Assembly: GCA_029266795.1 (NCBI GenBank) | Contig: JAQSWE010000074.1 | Coordinates: 1-17,503, forward strand | Direction: 5' to 3' | DNA length: 17,503 bases | Source of the DNA: Alphaproteobacteria bacterium | GTDB lineage: Bacteria > Pseudomonadota > Alphaproteobacteria > Micavibrionales > UBA2020 | Shown: positions 13,969-17,503 of the stretch, in pieces | Numbering within the stretch: the stretch's first letter is position 1 | Layout of the letters: every line of letters begins with the position of its first letter | The notes under the pieces: generated by a model | The model's database searches: none | Told to the model about the DNA's origin: nothing | The model's input: only the letters and a program-made list of their open reading frames with translations | Position numbers and translations under genes: made by a program

Positions 13969-15006
13969 CTAGTGACCGCGCTCTGGCTGCGTGGTGCGTT
14001 TGCTGCGGCCGGGCCATTTGTTGAAGTCGACGACTTCAGCAGACAGCTTGACCGATTCCTGGACCATCTGCAGTTCTTTCTCTTGGAAGGAACGTTCGAA
14101 CTTGATGAACCAGAGGAAGTTGGCATTCGAGCGATCCTCGACCGTCGAGTAGCACATATCGGTCGGCTGGCGCTGCGATTTCATGGACAGGTAGTTGCGG
14201 CCGTTGGGCATTTCGCCCAGACGCGCGAACAACTCCATGCTGACTTTCGGGCGCTTCATGCCCGCTTTCATATAGCCGTGCTCGTCCAGCAGCATCTGGT
14301 GGATGATGCGCTTGTCGTGCAGTTTCGTACGGCTGTCTTCAAAAAACTTGTCGTAGGCGGCGCGGCTCGCTTCGCCATTGTTCAGCGTGCGGAAGTCCGA
14401 CTGTGCTTTCAGTTCGAAAATGCGGCTGACATCGGCCAGCGGTGTCGCGGTCAGGAAATCCCACGCTTCGGTTTCACCCGCCAGGCGCAGTTCCCAAGCA
14501 ACCTTCACGGAAACCATCAATACATCCGCCTGTTGCGCGCGGTTGACCAAAATCGCCTCGTCGGGCTCGAAGCTCAACGGGTTGACCAGCGCGCCGTTCT
14601 TGTGCTGGCCAGCGCGACGCAATTCGCGCGTCAGCAAGTTCAGCAGATCGCCCTTCATGCGGTAGGGGTTCAGAGTGATGATGCGCTCTTCGCCGCGCAC
14701 ATAAAACTGCGACGCGGGCGATTGCGTATCATATATAATTGTCAGGGTGTCGGGTTTCGCATCCGCAATCAGGCTTTCGCCGGTGCGGCTTTGCAGCAGG
14801 ATGCTTTTCAGGTCTTCGACGGGAACAACATCCGCCTGCCAGCCGTTCTTATCGCAGACCCGGTTTTGGTCCAGGCGCCAGTCAAGCGCGGCGCGGTTGC
14901 TGAGGTGGGTTTCTTTGGTGCGCAGGCGTTTCGCGGTATCGCGAAAGCCACGCTTTTCGGGTTTGGTTGTCTGGAACGTATCGTCCGTGCCCGCATCTTT
15001 GCCCAT
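13969..15006 (-). CDS. Metallopeptidase-like protein with degenerate zinc motif
   Basis: The 345-residue protein is related to the 1143-2156 putative metallopeptidase. ERIITLNPYRMKGDLLNLL aligns with QYIALNPYATPTDLALSLI, and directly after it TRELRRAGQ (126-134) replaces IHEMRHVWQ. The Glu is kept, but both zinc-binding His are Arg (R127, R131), and QQAD (158-161) replaces the READ acidic element. It should not bind zinc in the usual way. No signal peptide. The N terminus is basic and Thr-rich (FQTTKPEKRGFRDTAKRLRTKE), the C terminus is basic (WPGRSKRTTQPERGH). It is the first gene of an operon with 13024-13920. The protein may serve as a partner or regulator of the active paralogue. That is inference only. 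Confidence 0.74.
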   Translation of the reverse strand: MGKDAGTDDTFQTTKPEKRGFRDTAKRLRTKETHLSNRAALDWRLDQNRVCDKNGWQADVVPVEDLKSILLQSRTGESLIADAKPDTLTIIYDTQSPASQFYVRGEERIITLNPYRMKGDLLNLLTRELRRAGQHKNGALVNPLSFEPDEAILVNRAQQADVLMVSVKVAWELRLAGETEAWDFLTATPLADVSRIFELKAQSDFRTLNNGEASRAAYDKFFEDSRTKLHDKRIIHQMLLDEHGYMKAGMKRPKVSMELFARLGEMPNGRNYLSMKSQRQPTDMCYSTVEDRSNANFLWFIKFERSFQEKELQMVQESVKLSAEVVDFNKWPGRSKRTTQPERGH

Positions 15007-15017
15007 GCTCTCTACCC

Positions 15018-15047
15018 TTTATATTCTTGTCTACACACCGCTCTCAA
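15018..15047 (-). promoter_or_regulatory. Putative promoter of the pseudopeptidase operon
   Basis: On the minus strand TTGAGA (15047-15042), an 18-base spacer and TATAAA (15023-15018), only 11 bases before the ATG at 15006, so the leader would be very short. I see nothing else definite in the rest of the 242-base gap 15007-15248, which is AT-rich toward its right end. Confidence 0.4.
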
Positions 15048-15248
15048 AGAAATCGGGCTCCCCAGCCCTTTTTCCGCTCAAGCAAACAGCGAAACTTCCC
15101 TTACATTCATCATGGGGGGTAGATGGTTAACATCTCCTTTTACGAAGTCGAAATAGCAGCAATATTAGTGAATTACGGAAATAAAACCGACATTTTTGGG
15201 ATAAAAGAACCACAGAATAAGAATAATCTTGCTGAAAATCGGCAAAAT

Positions 15249-15450
15249 TTATTGATTTTCGTCTGTCATTCTCGGAATTGATTCGATTATCCCTAATCGG
15301 GACAGGCACTTAAGCTGTGCCAGTAGCATCGATTTTTGCATCCAGCGCAGCCGCGGCATGCGCTCGGGCACATCGCGATAGGCCTGATCGGCAAAATATC
15401 CGGACAGCGACGCCAGCATCGCAACCGCATCATCACTGATATAAGAGCCG
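15249..15450 (-). pseudogene. Out-of-frame C-terminal remnant of the phosphotransferase-like gene
   Basis: In the frame shifted by -1 relative to the 15293-16042 gene the translation reads SDDAVAMLASLSGYFADQAYRDVPERMPRLRWMQKSMLLAQLKCLSRLG in sense-like composition (shown here only as key parts: DDAVAMLASL, PERMPRLRWMQKSMLLAQL), ending with TAA at 15249-15251. In the gene's own frame the same bases give Cys/Arg-rich nonsense. The remnant looks like the C-terminal helices of an APH-type kinase. The join lies near 15435-15455. Confidence 0.6.
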
Positions 15451-16042
15451 AATTGCTCGCAAACCAGTCGTTTGCCGCAAGCTGGTTCTCGAAAAGCGTC
15501 AGGAATTTTTTCCGGATCGTTAAATCGTTTTTCAGGCGCTGCCATTTTTTTTCGACGGAAAAAAACTGGCTGATATAAACCTGCTCGCGCACGCTGGGCA
15601 GAACTTCCTTCGCTCCGTCGAAGCCTTGCCAATCCTTCAGCAGTTTCATGATGCGGGGCAGCGAGACGAGCGCAGGGTCATGCTCCACGCATTCCCAAAC
15701 GCCGAGCATCCATCCGTCTTCCTCTCCGTCCGACACCACGCCGATATAAGGGGGCGACGCATCGCGGAGCGCCTCGACAATTTGATAAGCGGAAATTTCC
15801 TGCGCAAGGTTCGCAGACCCATGCGCGGTTTCGGCAGGATGCGTGCCCTTGGCAAAGACCTTGCGCCCCGAGGCCAGCGTCATGATAAATCCGGCGGATG
15901 CGGAAAGCCCGCCAAACGCCGTGCCGGATGATACGATCTTGTCACCGCACAATTTTTCCAGCTGGCGGAAGATCGTCGGTGGAAGGTCTGAGAATTCTGG
16001 TTTTTTTTCGCGTGCGTCGGGCTGTTTAATGAGCGCGCCCAT
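15293..16042 (-). CDS. Decayed aminoglycoside-phosphotransferase-like (APH fold) protein, frameshifted
   Basis: Residues 30-140 look like the N-lobe of an APH/choline-kinase-type phosphotransferase: a Gly-rich loop GTAFGGLSASAGFIM (40-54), a phosphate-binding Lys in KVFAKGTH (K65), an alpha-C Glu in QEISAY (E82), and the hinge WMLGVWECVE. The catalytic loop HxDxxxxN appears as ANDWFASN (D192, N197) with His replaced by Ala. From about residue 202 the frame turns into implausible Cys/Arg-rich sequence, while sensible C-lobe helices continue in the -1 frame (15249-15450). The magnesium-binding Asp segment normally 15-25 residues after the loop is missing in both frames, suggesting a deletion as well as a frameshift. 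Probably a pseudogene. Substrate unknown. It starts 4 bases after the upstream gene's stop. Confidence 0.6.
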   Translation of the reverse strand: MGALIKQPDAREKKPEFSDLPPTIFRQLEKLCGDKIVSSGTAFGGLSASAGFIMTLASGRKVFAKGTHPAETAHGSANLAQEISAYQIVEALRDASPPYIGVVSDGEEDGWMLGVWECVEHDPALVSLPRIMKLLKDWQGFDGAKEVLPSVREQVYISQFFSVEKKWQRLKNDLTIRKKFLTLFENQLAANDWFASNSALISVMMRLRCWRRCPDILPIRPIAMCPSACRGCAGCKNRCYWHSLSACPD

Positions 16043-16046
16043 GATC

Positions 16047-16655
16047 TTACGCGGCTGCGTCCTGCAGTACGGGCATGCCTTCGATTTTCAACTCTTCATC
16101 CGACATGCTGACAAGGCCGTCCTTTTTCACATGCACCTTGGTGCGGAAGAGGCTGTCCTTGAAAACCATGAAGGCGAGCAAGTTATAGGTGCCGTCAGAA
16201 TCCTGTGACACCAGTGTGACGGGCTGCAGCATTTCCTGCATCACCTTGCGGCCTTGCAGCGGCGGCTCGATCTGCCAGCGGATATCGTCGATGGTTTCGA
16301 TGATCAGGAAACGGCCATGACGGCCGCGCACGTAGTTAAAGAAGAACTTCACGTATTCGACGACCGTGTTGCTGTCGAGGACGATCGGCGCTTTTTCATT
16401 CGTCTCGTAAATCGCCTGGTTCGTCCAGTTGACAACGTTCACATCGCCCGGCTTGTAGATCGCATATTTGCGCGCGCCCGGCACGGCGGAAAGGTCGGTC
16501 AGTTCGAAAAGCTCGTACCCTTTATAAAAGGAAAGCTTCTGGCTGCGCACCGTCGTGCTCTCCATCGAGAAAGGCACGGGTTCCAGCTGCGGGTTGATCT
16601 CGCTTAAGATCCGCGCCGCTTTTTCTGCGTCCAGTTTCTGCCAGTCTTCCGACAT
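16047..16655 (-). CDS. Unrecognised 202-residue origin-proximal protein
   Basis: I do not recognise the family. The protein has no signal peptide or membrane segment and looks like a mixed alpha/beta soluble domain: helices at 5-22, strands such as KLSFYKGYELFELTD (about 40-54), ARKYAIYKPGDVNVVNW, a helix VVEYVKFFFNYVRGRHGRFLIIET (about 99-122), then strands to the end (YNLLAFMVFKDSLFRTKVHV). A ribosome-binding site AAGG lies 7 bases before the ATG. Its 5' end borders oriC, and it is transcribed away from it, divergent from hemE. In Caulobacter and Rickettsia a conserved gene (RP001) occupies this position, but I cannot say whether this is its homologue. It is followed after 4 bases by the phosphotransferase-like gene. 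Confidence 0.72.
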   Translation of the reverse strand: MSEDWQKLDAEKAARILSEINPQLEPVPFSMESTTVRSQKLSFYKGYELFELTDLSAVPGARKYAIYKPGDVNVVNWTNQAIYETNEKAPIVLDSNTVVEYVKFFFNYVRGRHGRFLIIETIDDIRWQIEPPLQGRKVMQEMLQPVTLVSQDSDGTYNLLAFMVFKDSLFRTKVHVKKDGLVSMSDEELKIEGMPVLQDAAA

Positions 16656-16729
16656 TTTAAGACCTTATGTTTGTTGTTTCATCCTAGCGCAGATTTTAAC
16701 CACGTGAAAAGCGTGTTTTCGGCGCGCGA

Positions 16730-16750
16730 TGTGGATAAGCCTTTGGATAA
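16730..16750 (-). promoter_or_regulatory. Paired DnaA boxes (one perfect consensus)
   Basis: TGTGGATAA at 16730-16738 is the exact complement of the consensus DnaA box TTATCCACA. TTTGGATAA at 16742-16750 has one mismatch. Both have the same orientation, starts 12 bases apart. Confidence 0.85.
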
Positions 16751-16852
16751 CCCTGCGCGCAAGATCGGGGGCGGAATCTGTGCGGGATAACTCCATGAGT
16801 CGAAACAAGCACTTAACAGGAGACTCGCGGGCAGGACTCTGGAATAGAATTA

Positions 16853-16861
16853 CGTGGATAA
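16853..16861 (-). promoter_or_regulatory. DnaA box, one mismatch
   Basis: CGTGGATAA differs from the consensus complement TGTGGATAA at the first base only. Confidence 0.75.
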
Positions 16862-16883
16862 CCTTTGTTTACGGAATCACCAG

Positions 16884-16910
16884 TTATCCCCGCTATCCAC
16901 ATGATCCAAG
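16884..16910 (+). promoter_or_regulatory. Tandem array of three contiguous DnaA-box-like 9-mers
   Basis: TTATCCCCG (16884-16892), CTATCCACA (16893-16901, one mismatch to consensus) and TGATCCAAG (16902-16910, resembling the moderate-affinity G-box TGATCCACA of Caulobacter) follow one another without a gap, all in the same orientation. Such strict 9-base tandem spacing suits a DnaA filament. Affinity of the outer two is inference. Confidence 0.6.
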
Positions 16911-16988
16911 TGTTTAGGGAATCCAGTAGGCTAGCTGGTTTATGCACCTAGATACGCCTAGCGCCTTTCTTCCGCAGATGGCGGGGCC

Positions 16989-17022
16989 TGAGGATAAAAG
17001 TCATGCGCCGCAATTATCCCCG
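16989..17022. promoter_or_regulatory. DnaA-box-like sites flanking the unwinding region
   Basis: TGAGGATAA (16989-16997, minus orientation, one mismatch) and TTATCCCCG (17014-17022, plus orientation, two mismatches, identical to the first member of the tandem array). The second lies about 20 bases before the CTACTACTA repeat, a position suited to the last box before the melting region. Confidence 0.55.
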
Positions 17023-17041
17023 TTAATCACCGCACAACAAA

Positions 17042-17088
17042 CTACTACTAAAAGATTCTAATACTTATATATATTTAGGTTCTTAAAA
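17042..17088. other. DnaA-trio-like repeat and AT-rich unwinding element
   Basis: CTACTACTA (17042-17050) gives three successive 3'-GAT-5' triplets on the lower strand, matching the DnaA-trio pattern 3'-[G/A]A[T/A]-5'. It is followed by a tract very rich in A and T up to about 17088, including ATACTTATATATATTTAG. This is the likely strand-opening site, and it may also contain the hemE promoter. Confidence 0.6.
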
Positions 17089-17098
17089 CGGGTCACAC

Positions 17099-17503
17099 AT
17101 GTCTCAACTCTCGGCAACGCAAACGATTACATCCATCCCGTTCCTAAGGGCTTTGCAGGGCGTGGCGCAAACGCCAGTGCCCTTCTGGCTCATGCGGCAG
17201 GCCGGACGCTACCTGCCGGAATACCGCGCCCTGCGCGCGACGGCAGGCTCGTTTCTGAACCTGTGTTTTAATCCCGAATTCGCCGCCGAGGTCACGTTGC
17301 AACCGATACGCCGGTTTGACATGGATGCCGCTATCCTGTTTTCCGACATTCTGGTTATCCCGCATGCGCTGGGACAGAAGCTGGATTTCGTCGAAGGCGA
17401 AGGCCCGAGGCTGGGCGAGCTTGATGTTACCAAACTTTCTTATGATGCTGACAAGCTCTCGCCCGTTTATGAAACCATCCGCCGTGTACGACGTGAGCTT
17501 GCG
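17099..17503 (+). CDS. hemE: Uroporphyrinogen decarboxylase, N-terminal part (partial)
   Basis: The first 135 residues are present and the frame runs off the right edge. HemE removes four carboxyl groups from uroporphyrinogen III to give coproporphyrinogen III in haem synthesis. Signatures: FWLMRQAGRYLPEYRALR (29-46, the conserved substrate-binding RQAGRYLPEYR), then FNPEFAAEVTLQPIRRFDMDAAILFSDILVIPHALG, containing the conserved catalytic Asp of DAAILFSDIL, and LDFVEGEGP. The start ATG at 17099 gives a normal-length N terminus. The ribosome-binding site is weak. It borders oriC, as in Caulobacter and Rickettsia, and the AT-rich unwinding tract is in its upstream region, so transcription and initiation could affect each other. 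Confidence 0.97.
   Translation, partial: MSQLSATQTITSIPFLRALQGVAQTPVPFWLMRQAGRYLPEYRALRATAGSFLNLCFNPEFAAEVTLQPIRRFDMDAAILFSDILVIPHALGQKLDFVEGEGPRLGELDVTKLSYDADKLSPVYETIRRVRRELA

Larger units (their letters stand above)
16656..17098. other. oriC: Chromosomal replication origin, oriC
   Basis: The 443-base gene-free region between the divergent 16047-16655 gene and hemE holds at least seven DnaA-box-like 9-mers, seven GANTC methylation sites (16774-16778, 16797-16801, 16822-16826, 16835-16839, 16874-16878, 16919-16923, 17054-17058), a short CTACTACTA repeat and an AT-rich tract next to hemE. oriC beside hemE is established for Caulobacter and Rickettsia, and parABS about 12 kb away is also as expected. 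About one GANTC would be expected by chance in the 285 bases spanning the seven. I see no full-length TTAA-N7-TTAA CtrA site, only isolated TTAAC half-sites (near 16696 and 16813). Confidence 0.88.

Noticed and set aside
13972..15156. 394-codon plus-strand open frame over the pseudopeptidase gene
   Set aside because: The minus-strand frame aligns with two paralogues in the window, so it is the real one; the plus-strand frame is its shadow.
7211..15301. Shared 11-mer CCCTAATCGGG at about 7212-7222 and 15291-15301
   Set aside because: Short, with different flanks and contexts (an mRNA leader and the end of a decayed gene); no other copies noticed, so chance is likely.
16699..16710. CACGTGAAAA near oriC as a possible parS
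   Set aside because: Lacks the left arm TGTTT; only a half-site.
1..17503. tRNA, rRNA, CRISPR array, insertion sequence, prophage
   Set aside because: I scanned for repeat-spacer arrays, tRNA-like cloverleafs, transposase motifs and terminal inverted repeats and saw none that I could support.

Overview
The window is a stretch of alphaproteobacterial chromosome that runs into the replication origin. Three things support this: the fixed block mnmG (gidA)–rsmG (gidB)–parA–parB with parS sites; the holA end at the left edge; and a DnaA-box-rich intergenic region directly upstream of hemE, the arrangement known for oriC in Caulobacter and Rickettsia. Seven GANTC sites (the target of the alphaproteobacterial CcrM methylase) lie inside that region. 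I cannot name the genus. A Micavibrio-like or other little-studied lineage is only a guess, based on the many unrecognised accessory proteins.

Layout. 1-263: end of holA. 372-1130: exported Sel1-repeat protein. 1143-2156 (minus): HExxH putative metallopeptidase with a very strong, apparently leaderless promoter. 2285-2587 (minus): small Thr-rich exported protein. 2696-7121 (minus): mnmG, rsmG, parA and parB with four parS palindromes, two between rsmG and parA and two inside the rsmG coding sequence. 7247-8928: three unrecognised genes, two of them with long Gly/Ala-rich hydrophobic segments, converging on a perfect bidirectional terminator. 9021-10927 (minus): complete thiolase followed, with a TAATG stop-start overlap, by an adenosine deaminase lacking its N-terminal quarter. 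11034-12689: prmA and a second exported Sel1-repeat protein. 12727-15006 (minus): a small protein and a two-gene operon of paralogues of the 1143-2156 peptidase whose zinc motif is lost. 15249-16655 (minus): an unknown protein followed by a decayed, frameshifted phosphotransferase-like gene. 16656-17098: oriC. 17099-end: start of hemE.

How it fits together. ParA, ParB and parS segregate the origin, and oriC itself lies about 12 kb from parS. RsmG and MnmG modify rRNA and tRNA, and PrmA modifies ribosomal protein L11. The accessory genes between these conserved blocks are mostly exported, membrane-associated or unrecognised. The most interesting signals are the oriC fine structure (three contiguous 9-mers, GANTC cluster, DnaA-trio-like repeat beside an AT-rich tract), the metallopeptidase/pseudopeptidase family, and the two decayed enzyme genes.
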